6,607 nucleotides of DNA from Alphaproteobacteria bacterium (lineage in GTDB: Bacteria; Pseudomonadota; Alphaproteobacteria; Rhodobacterales; Rhodobacteraceae), in contig JAUIBJ010000210.1 in assembly GCA_030428025.1 (NCBI GenBank), forward strand, positions 1-6,607, in the 5' to 3' direction. A model generated the notes under the pieces. It saw only the letters and a list, made by a program, of their open reading frames with translations. It ran no database searches and had not been told where the DNA came from. Below, piece after piece: positions 1-6,601 of the stretch. Position 1 is the stretch's first letter. The number at the start of each line of letters is the position of its first letter. The position numbers and the translations under genes were made by a program.

Positions 1-1
1 G

Positions 2-340
2 AGCGTGCTGAAGGATCTCAAGGAAAGCACCAAGCAGCGGTTCTCGGCGATCGACTTCACCTATCCCGATCCGGCGGTCGAGGCCGAGATCGTCGCCCGG
101 GAGGCGGACATCGACGCCGCAACCGCCGAGCGTCTGGTCCGCATCGGGGCGCGGACGCGTCACCTCAGGGGTCACGGGCTGGACGAGGGCGCCTCGACAA
201 GGATGCTCATCCAGGCCGGGCGGCTGATGGCCGAGGGGGTGCAACTGGACCGGGCCTGCCGGATGACGGTGGTCCTGCCGATCACCGACGATCCGGATCT
301 GCGCGACGCCCTGTCCGAGATCGTCGCGGCCTGCGGCTAG
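2..340 (+). CDS. cbbQ: CbbQ-type AAA+ ATPase, C-terminal part (5' end outside window)
   Basis: This is the last 112 codons of a CbbQ/NirQ/NorQ family MoxR-type AAA+ ATPase. The reading frame is open to the left edge, so the GTG at base 5 is an internal Val and not a start. The visible part opens with a family-typical SVLKDLKESTKQRF stretch, whose Arg (bases 38-40) lies where the arginine finger is expected. It then carries the helical lid with RHLRGHGLDEGASTR, whose final Arg (bases 200-202) fits sensor 2. Walker A and Walker B lie upstream and cannot be checked. In known systems CbbQ hexamers bind one CbbO and use ATP to remodel inhibited Rubisco in the cytoplasm. NorQ, the nitric oxide reductase counterpart, is very similar; the choice of CbbQ rests on the long cbbO partner that starts 9 bases downstream. 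Family members are about 265-270 residues, so roughly 40% is visible. Confidence 0.85.
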   Translation, partial: SVLKDLKESTKQRFSAIDFTYPDPAVEAEIVAREADIDAATAERLVRIGARTRHLRGHGLDEGASTRMLIQAGRLMAEGVQLDRACRMTVVLPITDDPDLRDALSEIVAACG

Positions 341-343
341 GGG
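339..343 (+). promoter_or_regulatory. Ribosome binding site of cbbO, overlapping the cbbQ stop
   Basis: AGGGG overlaps the TAG stop of cbbQ (338-340) and lies 6 bases before the ATG at 350. This supports that start and suggests translational coupling between cbbQ and cbbO. A second purine block, GGAG, directly abuts the ATG and is too close to serve as the main site. Confidence 0.6.
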
Positions 344-349
344 CCGGAG

Positions 350-2641
350 ATGGCGGGCGGCAACCGGATCGTGGAAGAGCTTCTGCGCTCGGCCGGGGCC
401 GACGAGGAGATCGGCGCGCCACTCTGGGCGGGGATCCGCGGGGTGTTGTCGGGCATCCGCCTGGAGCAATGGCTGGAGGCCTTCGGCCGGCTGGGCGCGG
501 CCACCGCCGACCGGCCCCGCGTGGCGCTTGATCTGGCGCGTGCCACGCCGCGGGTGGCGCGGCACGCCGGGCCGGACGCACCGCTCGACCTGGCCCGCAC
601 CGCCGAGGAGGTGGCGCGCCGCGCGGGCAGCGCCGCCGCCGCCAGCCTGCTGGCACATGCCCCGCGCGCCGCGCTGCTGACAGGGGGTGCCGAGGGGTTC
701 CGGGTCTGGCTGGCCTCGCTTTCGGAATTGGCCGCAGGCGTGCCGCAGGCGGTGCAGCCGGTCTGCGTGCGCACCGACATGCTGCTCACGCAGCTCGATG
801 CGCGCGGGTTCCGCGCCTGGCTGGTGGCCGGGTTGGGCCAGGCCGGGGCCGAGGCGCAACTGGCCTATTTCCTGCAGACCGAGGCCGCCGCCATCGAGGG
901 CTTCGGGGCAGAGGCGAGCGAAGTGCGGCTCGAGACGATGGAGAAGCGGCTCAGGGCGTTGACCACCGGGCTCTGGGGCTACGTGCCGGTCCTGCGCCCG
1001 GCGGTGGCGCGCAAGGCGCTGCATGTGGCGCGCCGCGCGAGTTTCGACGGCCCGATGATCCGTCTGCCGCCTAGTTTTCCGGGCTTTCCGCCGGCCGAGG
1101 CGGAGGCGCTCTTCAAGGCCGCGGTGGCGCATGTGGGCGCCCATCATGCCTATTCGCGCGAGAAATTCGAGCCGAAGACCCTCAAGCCCATCCAGATCGC
1201 GCTGGTCTCGCTGATCGAGGATGCGCGGGTGGAGCTGCTCGCGGGGCGGCAGTATCCCGGCCTGCTGCGGCTCTGGAGGCGCTTCCACATCGCCGGCGAG
1301 GCCGACGGGCCGGCCGGGCCCAACCTCGCCGGGCCCTTGCTGGCGCGGCTGGCGCGCGCCCTGATCGACCCGGATTTCGCCGACGACAACCCCTGGATCG
1401 TCAAGGCACGGCGGATGTTCGCGGCGGCGGGCCCCGATTACGACGACCCCGATGAGATCCGCCGCATCGGCGTGCTTCTGGGCAACGATCTGGGGCAGAT
1501 GCGCATCCAGTTCAACGCCAAGACCTATGTGGTGCAGCCGCCCTATCGCGACGACAATCTCGGGATCTGGGATTTCGGCCCGCCCCCACCCGAGGCGGCG
1601 GAGGAAACCGAGACGGTGTTCGAATCCTTCCGCCTTGAAAAGGCCGAGGACCCCGAGGACGACCCCGACCGCAACCGCGAGGAGCACGACCCCGGCGAGG
1701 GCGAGCCGTCGGGCCGGGTGCGCCCGGCCGAGCCCGCGCAGGGCGTGCCGGTGGCGCAGTATCCCGAATGGGATTACCTCTCGGCCCGGCTGCGGCAGGA
1801 CTGGACGACGCTGGTGGACTACGATCCGCCCCAGACGGTTCCGGGAGTGATCGAGCGCATTCTCGAGAGCCATGCCGATACCGAGCGGCGGATCGAGGCG
1901 CTGGTCCGCCAGGCCCGGGTCGGCCGCCCGGTGCGGCTCAGGCGTCAGGCCGAGGGCGACCGGCTCGACCTCGATGCCGCCATCCGCGTGGCGGCCGACC
2001 TGCGGGCGGGGCTCGCGCCCGAGACCCGGGTCTACGAGACCACCGCGCTTCTGCAGCGCGACCTGTCGGTGTTGGTGCTGCTGGACATCTCTGAATCCAC
2101 CAAGGACACGATCCGCGGCGGCACTGCCTCGGTCTTCTCGCTGGAACGCGCGGCGATGGCGCTTCTGGCCGAGGCGATGGCGGGGGTGGGCGACCCCTTC
2201 GCGCTGCACGCCTTTGCCTCCGACGGCCGCGCGGACGTGCATTATTACCGGATCAAGGATTTCGGCCGGCCCTACGACGCCGCCGCGCGTGCCCGGCTGG
2301 GCGGGCTGCGCCCCGGGCTCTCCACCCGGCTCGGCGCGGCGCTGCGGCATGCCGGCGCGCAGATCGCGGGCCAGCAGACCCATCGCCGCCTTATCCTGGT
2401 GATCACCGACGGAGAGCCCTCTGATATCGACGTTGACGACCGCCGCTATCTGGCGGAAGACGCCCGCAAGGCCGTCCACGAACTGGGTCACGAGGGGATC
2501 GACACGTTCTGCGTGGCGCTGACGGGGCGCGGCGACGATCACCTGACCCGGATCTTCAGCCGCCGCCACTCGGTGCGCATCGCCAATGTCGAGGCTCTGC
2601 CCGAGAAGCTGCCGATGCTGTATTTCCGGCTGACGGCCTGA
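350..2641 (+). CDS. cbbO: CbbO, VWA-domain subunit of the CbbQO Rubisco activase
   Basis: This 763-residue protein belongs to the CbbO/NorD family. The N-terminal half is Ala/Leu/Arg-rich and helical. It contains family blocks: the AHVGAHHAYS histidine cluster (H261, H265, H266), FEPKTLKPIQ just after it, and EDARVE at 290-295. A Pro/acidic low-complexity linker follows at about 410-466. The C-terminal VWA domain (about 573-763) has a complete MIDAS: DISES at 579-583, T659 and D687 in ITDGEP. In studied CbbQO activases the CbbO VWA domain engages an acidic residue on the Rubisco large subunit while the CbbQ hexamer drives remodelling, releasing tight-binding sugar phosphates; the protein is cytoplasmic. 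NorD proteins are usually shorter (about 600-640 residues), so length favours CbbO, though NorD remains an alternative until upstream genes are seen. The 9-base gap after cbbQ indicates co-transcription. Confidence 0.85.
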   Translation: MAGGNRIVEELLRSAGADEEIGAPLWAGIRGVLSGIRLEQWLEAFGRLGAATADRPRVALDLARATPRVARHAGPDAPLDLARTAEEVARRAGSAAAASLLAHAPRAALLTGGAEGFRVWLASLSELAAGVPQAVQPVCVRTDMLLTQLDARGFRAWLVAGLGQAGAEAQLAYFLQTEAAAIEGFGAEASEVRLETMEKRLRALTTGLWGYVPVLRPAVARKALHVARRASFDGPMIRLPPSFPGFPPAEAEALFKAAVAHVGAHHAYSREKFEPKTLKPIQIALVSLIEDARVELLAGRQYPGLLRLWRRFHIAGEADGPAGPNLAGPLLARLARALIDPDFADDNPWIVKARRMFAAAGPDYDDPDEIRRIGVLLGNDLGQMRIQFNAKTYVVQPPYRDDNLGIWDFGPPPPEAAEETETVFESFRLEKAEDPEDDPDRNREEHDPGEGEPSGRVRPAEPAQGVPVAQYPEWDYLSARLRQDWTTLVDYDPPQTVPGVIERILESHADTERRIEALVRQARVGRPVRLRRQAEGDRLDLDAAIRVAADLRAGLAPETRVYETTALLQRDLSVLVLLDISESTKDTIRGGTASVFSLERAAMALLAEAMAGVGDPFALHAFASDGRADVHYYRIKDFGRPYDAAARARLGGLRPGLSTRLGAALRHAGAQIAGQQTHRRLILVITDGEPSDIDVDDRRYLAEDARKAVHELGHEGIDTFCVALTGRGDDHLTRIFSRRHSVRIANVEALPEKLPMLYFRLTA

Positions 2642-2644
2642 GGC

Positions 2645-2651
2645 GGAGGGA
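2645..2651 (+). promoter_or_regulatory. Ribosome binding site of the MIP channel gene
   Basis: GGAGGGA is a strong Shine-Dalgarno sequence 6 bases before the ATG at 2658 and only 3 bases past the cbbO stop (2639-2641). It fixes the start codon and shows that the channel gene can be translated efficiently from a cbb transcript. Confidence 0.75.
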
Positions 2652-2657
2652 GACGCG

Positions 2658-3338
2658 ATGCAGAACGACGATTTCCGGAAATATGCGGCCGAGTTCATCG
2701 GCACCTTCCTGCTGGTCTTCTTCGCTGCCGGCGCGGCGATGGTGAGTGTGCTGACCGGGTCGGCCGCAGGCGCGGTGATCGGCGGGCTCGCCTCGGGCCT
2801 CATCCTGATGATCGTGATCTGGATCTTCGCGGGCATCTCCGGCGGACATGTCAACCCCGCGCTCAGCCTCGCGCTGTGGCTGACCGGCGCCTTCCCGGGT
2901 CGGCTGCTGCCCGGCTATGTCGCCGCCCAGACCGCAGGCTCGGCGGCCGGTGGCCTCTGCCTGCTTGCGGCACTCGGGCCGGTGCCGGGCATGGGCGCCA
3001 ACCTGCCCGACATCGCCGCCGGCATCACGCCTCTTCAGGCGCTCGGGGTGGAATACGTCCTCTCCTTCGCCATGATGGTGGTGATCGTCCTGTCGGTCGC
3101 GGCCGAGGACGTGCCCGGCCGCTTCTTCGCCGTGCCCATCGGCGCCGTCGTCGGCATCGACGTCATGCTCTTCGGCGCCACCCACGGCGCCGCCATGAAC
3201 CCCGCCCGCGCCTTCGGACCGACCCTCGTCAACGGCGACTGGTCCCACTACTGGATCTACCTCGCGGGCCCCCTCGCCGGCCTCGTCTCCGCCGCCTACA
3301 TCTGCAAGTTCATCTTCGGTGTTCCACGCTCAGACTGA
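2658..3338 (+). CDS. MIP-family channel (aquaporin-like)
   Basis: A 226-residue inner-membrane channel of the major intrinsic protein family, of normal length. Six hydrophobic segments are visible at about 9-32, 36-60, 83-106, 131-149, 157-174 and 198-218. Two half-helices carry the hallmark motifs: GGHVNPALS (NPA at 66-68) and GAAMNPARAFGP (NPA at 181-183). The residue after NPAR is Ala (A185), not the Asp usual in glycerol facilitators, which favours the aquaporin side. Counting from the NPA motifs against E. coli AqpZ, the aromatic/arginine filter would be S46, V169, A178 and R184, in place of Phe, His, Thr and Arg. This wider, less polar filter is more like plant NIP-type channels than strict water channels, so small neutral solutes or dissolved gases are possible substrates; this is inference. 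It starts 16 bases after cbbO and probably shares its transcript. It converges on ureD with 8 bases between stops. I give no symbol because the substrate is uncertain. Confidence 0.92.
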   Translation: MQNDDFRKYAAEFIGTFLLVFFAAGAAMVSVLTGSAAGAVIGGLASGLILMIVIWIFAGISGGHVNPALSLALWLTGAFPGRLLPGYVAAQTAGSAAGGLCLLAALGPVPGMGANLPDIAAGITPLQALGVEYVLSFAMMVVIVLSVAAEDVPGRFFAVPIGAVVGIDVMLFGATHGAAMNPARAFGPTLVNGDWSHYWIYLAGPLAGLVSAAYICKFIFGVPRSD

Positions 3339-3346
3339 GCAGGGGA

Positions 3347-4222
3347 TCATTTCCGCCGGGGCGGCGGCGCCTGGCCCGTCATGGCGCTCCGCGACAGCTC
3401 CCACAGGCGCCGCATCGCCCGTGTCATCGGTACCGCGTCCTTGGCCAGGATCCGGGCCGAGAAACCGTCGACCAGCGGCAGGAGAGACAGGCCGGCAACC
3501 GCGCCCTCCAGATCGCCCACTGCCTCGCGCGCCGCGTCGATCAGAGGCTCCGGCGCGACGCCGGGGGCAACAACGATGACGCTGCCATGACAGCGATAGC
3601 CGCCCATCCGGCCCACCCCAGCATCCGCGAATTCGGCCCCTGTGATGCGGAAGCGGTCGATGGCCAGCGGCGCGCCGTCGGGGGCGAGGATGCGGATATC
3701 GTTCTCGAAAAGGTCGAACACCCCGTCACCGCCCCCGTAGTCATGGGCGAGAAAGCTGTCGAAGAGCACGGCGCGTGCGGTCTCGGCGATCTGCAGCGTG
3801 ACCGAGGATTTCAGCCGCGCGCCGGGAAACAGGATCGTCGCATCGGGCAGGTATTCCACCAGCGCGCCCGGTCCGGCGGTGATGTGGCAGGCCTGATCGG
3901 CCCCGCCATAGGCGCCTTTGTGCACGATGGTCGAGGCCTGCGAAGTCAGATGCGCCTGCGCATTCTCGCCCACCGTCATTTCGGTTACCAGCCGGTCCAG
4001 CGAGTAGAGCCCGCCGGAACAGGACTGCGTATAGACGGTGGCCATCCCGGCCGTCGTCCCGCCGTCCAGATAGAAGGGGCGGCAGACGTGGAACGGATAG
4101 GAGGAATACTGCCGGTCGATATAGGTCCGGCCATCGGGTGCGGCGGCAAAGGAAAGCTCCAGCCGGCCGCGCCTGTCCAGCGACGGATGCGTCGTCTGCC
4201 CTGTCGCGGTCCCGTCAGGCAT
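3347..4222 (-). CDS. ureD: Urease accessory protein UreD (UreH)
   Basis: UreD is the scaffold that binds apo-urease and, with UreF and UreG, forms the cytoplasmic complex that delivers nickel to the active site. The 291-residue protein has the family core in order: YIDRQYSSYPF near 34-44, QSCSGGLYSLDRL at 66-78 (classically a Pro-Pro-Gly-Gly block ending GGDRL), HLTSQASTIVHK at 91-102 (classically LTTPGATKFYR), EYLPDATILFPGA at 123-135, and FSARILA at 254-260. The substitutions mark it as a divergent UreD. I chose the ATG at 4222-4220, which overlaps the ureG stop in ATGCCTGA (8 bases). An upstream in-frame TTG at 4261 would add 13 unlikely residues lying wholly inside ureG, and an ATG at 4240 has no ribosome site. 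The chosen start also lacks a clear Shine-Dalgarno, so reinitiation after ureG is likely. The C-terminal tail is Pro/Arg-rich. Confidence 0.9.
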   Translation of the reverse strand: MPDGTATGQTTHPSLDRRGRLELSFAAAPDGRTYIDRQYSSYPFHVCRPFYLDGGTTAGMATVYTQSCSGGLYSLDRLVTEMTVGENAQAHLTSQASTIVHKGAYGGADQACHITAGPGALVEYLPDATILFPGARLKSSVTLQIAETARAVLFDSFLAHDYGGGDGVFDLFENDIRILAPDGAPLAIDRFRITGAEFADAGVGRMGGYRCHGSVIVVAPGVAPEPLIDAAREAVGDLEGAVAGLSLLPLVDGFSARILAKDAVPMTRAMRRLWELSRSAMTGQAPPPRRK

Positions 4223-4871
4223 GGGTGAAGAGCACGTCATGCAGCAGTTGCTCGACGACAAGGTCGATCCCCACCTGCCGCTTGCAGTCGGTCAGGATCA
4301 CCGGGCGGCCGCCACGCACTTCGCTTGCCTCCTTCTGCATCAGCGCGACATCGGCGCCCACCGCCGGGCCCAGGTCGATCTTGTTGATCACCAGAAGGTC
4401 GCTGCGGATCGTGCCGGGCCCCTTCTTGCGCGGGATGTCGTCGCCGCCGCCGGTGTCGATCACGAACATCCAGTAATCGACCAGATCGAGCGAGAAGGTG
4501 GAGGCCAGATTGTCGCCGCCGCTTTCGATGAAGATCACATCCGCCCCGGGGAACATGTCGGCCAGCTTGTCCGCGGCCGCGATGTTCAGCGACGGGTCCT
4601 CGCGGATGATCGTATGCGGGCAGGCGCCGGCCTCGACCGCCAGCACGCGCTCGGGCTCGATGAGGCCCGAGCGTTGCAGCCGCAGCGCATCTTCCTTGGT
4701 CACCAGATCGTTGGTGACGACGGCCATCTCGATGCCGCGCTCGGTCAGCGCCGGGATCAGCTGTTCAAGAAGTGCCGTCTTGCCGGACCCCACCGGCCCG
4801 CCGATGCCCACGCGCGCCGCCGTCTTGGAGCCGGCGGCGCCTGTGCTCTCGTCTGATACCATCCGGTTCAT
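4215..4871 (-). CDS. ureG: Urease accessory GTPase UreG
   Basis: UreG is the SIMIBI-class GTPase whose GTP hydrolysis drives nickel transfer into urease. With the start used here the protein has 218 residues. It shows GGPVGSGKT (P-loop, 24-32), VVTNDLVTKEDA near 51-62, ACPHT with the metal-binding Cys-Pro-His at 84-86, ESGGDN at 116-121, and NKID at 163-166 for guanine specificity. No His-rich N-terminal tract is present. Two spots are unusual: EAGACPH where ETGGCPH is usual, and DTGGGDDIPRK where DVAAGDKIPRK is typical. The ATG at 4871-4869 is preferred because AGGTGG lies 5 bases upstream; the GTG at 4880 directly after the ureC stop would add three residues, and a further ATG lies at 4862. 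The gene begins 9 bases after ureC and overlaps ureD by 8 bases, so the three are probably translated together. Confidence 0.95.
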   Translation of the reverse strand: MNRMVSDESTGAAGSKTAARVGIGGPVGSGKTALLEQLIPALTERGIEMAVVTNDLVTKEDALRLQRSGLIEPERVLAVEAGACPHTIIREDPSLNIAAADKLADMFPGADVIFIESGGDNLASTFSLDLVDYWMFVIDTGGGDDIPRKKGPGTIRSDLLVINKIDLGPAVGADVALMQKEASEVRGGRPVILTDCKRQVGIDLVVEQLLHDVLFTHA

Positions 4872-4876
4872 CGCAG

Positions 4877-4882
4877 CCACCT
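4877..4882 (-). promoter_or_regulatory. Ribosome binding site of ureG within the ureC stop region
   Basis: Read on the minus strand, AGGTGG overlaps the ureC TAG stop (4883-4881) and lies 5 bases before the ATG at 4871. It decides between the ATG at 4871 and the GTG at 4880, and implies coupling of ureG translation to ureC. Confidence 0.6.
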
Positions 4883-6593
4883 AGCGGAACATGTAAAGCT
4901 GGGCGAGCGGCAGCTTTTCCGCCGGCTCGCACCAGGCCTTTTCGCCATCGACGAAGACGTCGAAGGTTTGCGGATCGACCTTGATGTCGGGGCAGGCGTC
5001 ATTGTGCAGCATATGCTGCTTGTTGAGCTTGCGCGTCCCGCTCGCCGGCAAGAGCCGCTTGTTGACCCGCAGCTTGCCGGCCAGATCGTCCTCGATCGCA
5101 GAGGGGTGCACGAAGACCGCCGAACAGTCGTTCTTGGCCTCGCCGAACGCGCCCCATTGGGGGCGCATCAGTACCGGTTCGCAGGTCATAAGCGAGGCCG
5201 CGCTGTCGCCCATGGCGCCATAGGCGATGAAGCCGCCCTTGACCACGATTTCGGGCTTGATGCCGAAAAAGCCCGGCTTCCACAGCACCACATCCGCCAT
5301 CTTGCCGCGCTCGAGCGAGCCGACATGTGCGTCGATGCCGAAGCTCTTGGCGGCGTTGATGGTGTATTTGGCGATATAGCGCTTGATGCGCTCGTTGTCG
5401 CCCTTGGCGGTCTTCTCGCCGGGCAGCCGGCCGCGCTGGTCCTTCATCTTCGAGGCCAGTTGCCAGGTGCGGGCGATCACCTCGTTGATGCGGCCCATGC
5501 CCTGGCTGTCCGAGCCCAGCATCGAGATCGCGCCCAGATCGTGCAGGATGTCTTCGGCGGCGATGGTCTGAGCGCGAATGCGACTCTCGGCAAAGGCCAC
5601 GTCCTCGGGGATCGACGGGCTGAGGTGGTGACAGACCATGGTCATGTCGAGATGCTCGTCGAAGGTGTTCACGGTGAAGGGGTTGGTGGGGTTCGTGGAG
5701 GAGGGCAGGCAGTTCATCTCGCCCGCCACCCGGATCACGTCCGGCGCGTGGCCGCCGCCGGCGCCCTCGGTGTGGTACATGTGGATCGTGCGCCCGTTGA
5801 TGGCCGCGAGCGTGTTTTCCAGAAAGCCGCTTTCATTCAGCGTATCGGTGTGGATCTGCACCTGGAAATCCAGCTCGTCAGCCACGCTCAGGCAGGTGTC
5901 GATGGCCGAGGGCATCGAGCCCCAGTCCTCGTGGATCTTCAGCCCCACCGCCCCGCCCAGGATCTGGTCGTAGATCGAGCGCGGCTTGGAGGTGTTGCCA
6001 CGGCCGAGAAAGCCGAAATTGACCGGGAAGTGCTGCGCCGACTGGATCATCTTGCCCACGTTGAAGGCGCCGCCGCAGTCGATGCCCACGGTGATCGGGC
6101 CCAAGGAGCCGCCCATCATCGTGGTGATGCCCGAGGCGATGGCGTGATCGCAAAGCTGGGCGCTGTCGAAATGCACATGCACGTCGATGCCTCCCGGCGT
6201 GGCGATCAGGCCTTCGGCGTCGCGCACCGTGGTCGCCACCCCGCAGATCAGGTCGGGGTGGACGCCGTCCATGATGCCGGGATTGCCGGCCTTGCCGACG
6301 GCCACGATCTTGCCGTCCTTGATGCCGATATCGCCCTTGACGATGCCCAGCACCGGGTCGATCACGGTGGCGTTGCACAAGAGCATGTCAAGCGCCCCCA
6401 TGGCGCTGTCATAGCCGGCGGTCAGGCCCAGCCCGTCGCGCAGGGTCTTGCCGCCTCCATGCAGGCATTCGTCGCCGGGCGTGATGAAGTCATGCTCGAC
6501 CTCGGCGAAAAGGCTGGTATCGCCCAGCCGCACCGCGTCGCCCTTGGTGGGGCCGTACATGTTCGCATAGTCGCGTCGTGTCATCCTGGCCAT
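4881..6593 (-). CDS. ureC: Urease catalytic (alpha) subunit UreC, divergent type
   Basis: UreC is the nickel-dependent amidohydrolase subunit that splits urea to ammonia and carbamate in the cytoplasm. It is 570 residues, against about 567 for the Klebsiella protein. The N-terminal domain opens with RRDYANMYGPTKGD, and HGGGKTLRDG follows at 45-54. The dinuclear nickel site is complete: H139 and H141 in GGIDVHVH, carbamylated K219 in GLKIHEDWG, H248, H274 and D362. Catalytic H322 with flap C321 lie in MVCHHL; H221 and R338 are also present. Hence catalysis is expected. Odd features are a stretch at about 161-185 three residues shorter than usual that lacks the normal Ala-Thr-Thr-Cys-Thr-Pro-Gly block, Pro133 before GGID, Val138 in place of the usual Thr, and G365 where Ala is usual next to the active site. 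The ATG at 6593 has a good ribosome site. ureG follows directly; ureA/ureB are expected upstream but lie outside the window. Confidence 0.97.
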   Translation of the reverse strand: MARMTRRDYANMYGPTKGDAVRLGDTSLFAEVEHDFITPGDECLHGGGKTLRDGLGLTAGYDSAMGALDMLLCNATVIDPVLGIVKGDIGIKDGKIVAVGKAGNPGIMDGVHPDLICGVATTVRDAEGLIATPGGIDVHVHFDSAQLCDHAIASGITTMMGGSLGPITVGIDCGGAFNVGKMIQSAQHFPVNFGFLGRGNTSKPRSIYDQILGGAVGLKIHEDWGSMPSAIDTCLSVADELDFQVQIHTDTLNESGFLENTLAAINGRTIHMYHTEGAGGGHAPDVIRVAGEMNCLPSSTNPTNPFTVNTFDEHLDMTMVCHHLSPSIPEDVAFAESRIRAQTIAAEDILHDLGAISMLGSDSQGMGRINEVIARTWQLASKMKDQRGRLPGEKTAKGDNERIKRYIAKYTINAAKSFGIDAHVGSLERGKMADVVLWKPGFFGIKPEIVVKGGFIAYGAMGDSAASLMTCEPVLMRPQWGAFGEAKNDCSAVFVHPSAIEDDLAGKLRVNKRLLPASGTRKLNKQHMLHNDACPDIKVDPQTFDVFVDGEKAWCEPAEKLPLAQLYMFR

Positions 6594-6601
6594 CTGTCAC
6601 G

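Noticed and set aside
282..789. Two overlapping minus-strand open frames opposite the start of cbbO.
   Set aside because: Arg/Pro/Ala-rich low-complexity translations fully inside cbbO, which has clear family motifs in the other strand.
350..2641. Reading the VWA gene as norD of a nitric oxide reductase cluster.
   Set aside because: The family relationship is real, but 763 residues fits CbbO better than the shorter NorD and no nor genes are visible. It remains the main alternative.
2556..3248. A 230-codon open frame on the minus strand opposite the end of cbbO and most of the channel gene.
   Set aside because: Its composition (Gly, His, Asp, Glu repeats) is the reverse complement of hydrophobic, GC-rich channel codons. 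It has no family resemblance.
3353..3367. A possible terminator hairpin, CCGCC with GGCGG around a 5-base loop, just inside the 3' end of ureD.
   Set aside because: Only a 5-bp stem with no T-run following on either strand; such short GC inverted repeats are expected by chance in this sequence.
2876..4228. A 450-codon open frame on the plus strand running from inside the channel gene across all of ureD.
   Set aside because: The translation is very rich in Arg, His and Pro with no recognisable domain. It overlaps two well-supported genes in other frames and is a product of high GC.
4223..4261. A 13-codon N-terminal extension of ureD starting at a TTG.
   Set aside because: It lies wholly within ureG, has no ribosome site and adds non-conserved residues. 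The ATG at 4222 gives the typical stop-start overlap.
4221..4856. A 211-codon plus-strand open frame opposite ureG, with similar long frames opposite ureC (for example 5638-5973).
   Set aside because: They mirror strongly conserved ureG and ureC codons and show no domain of their own, so they are shadow frames.
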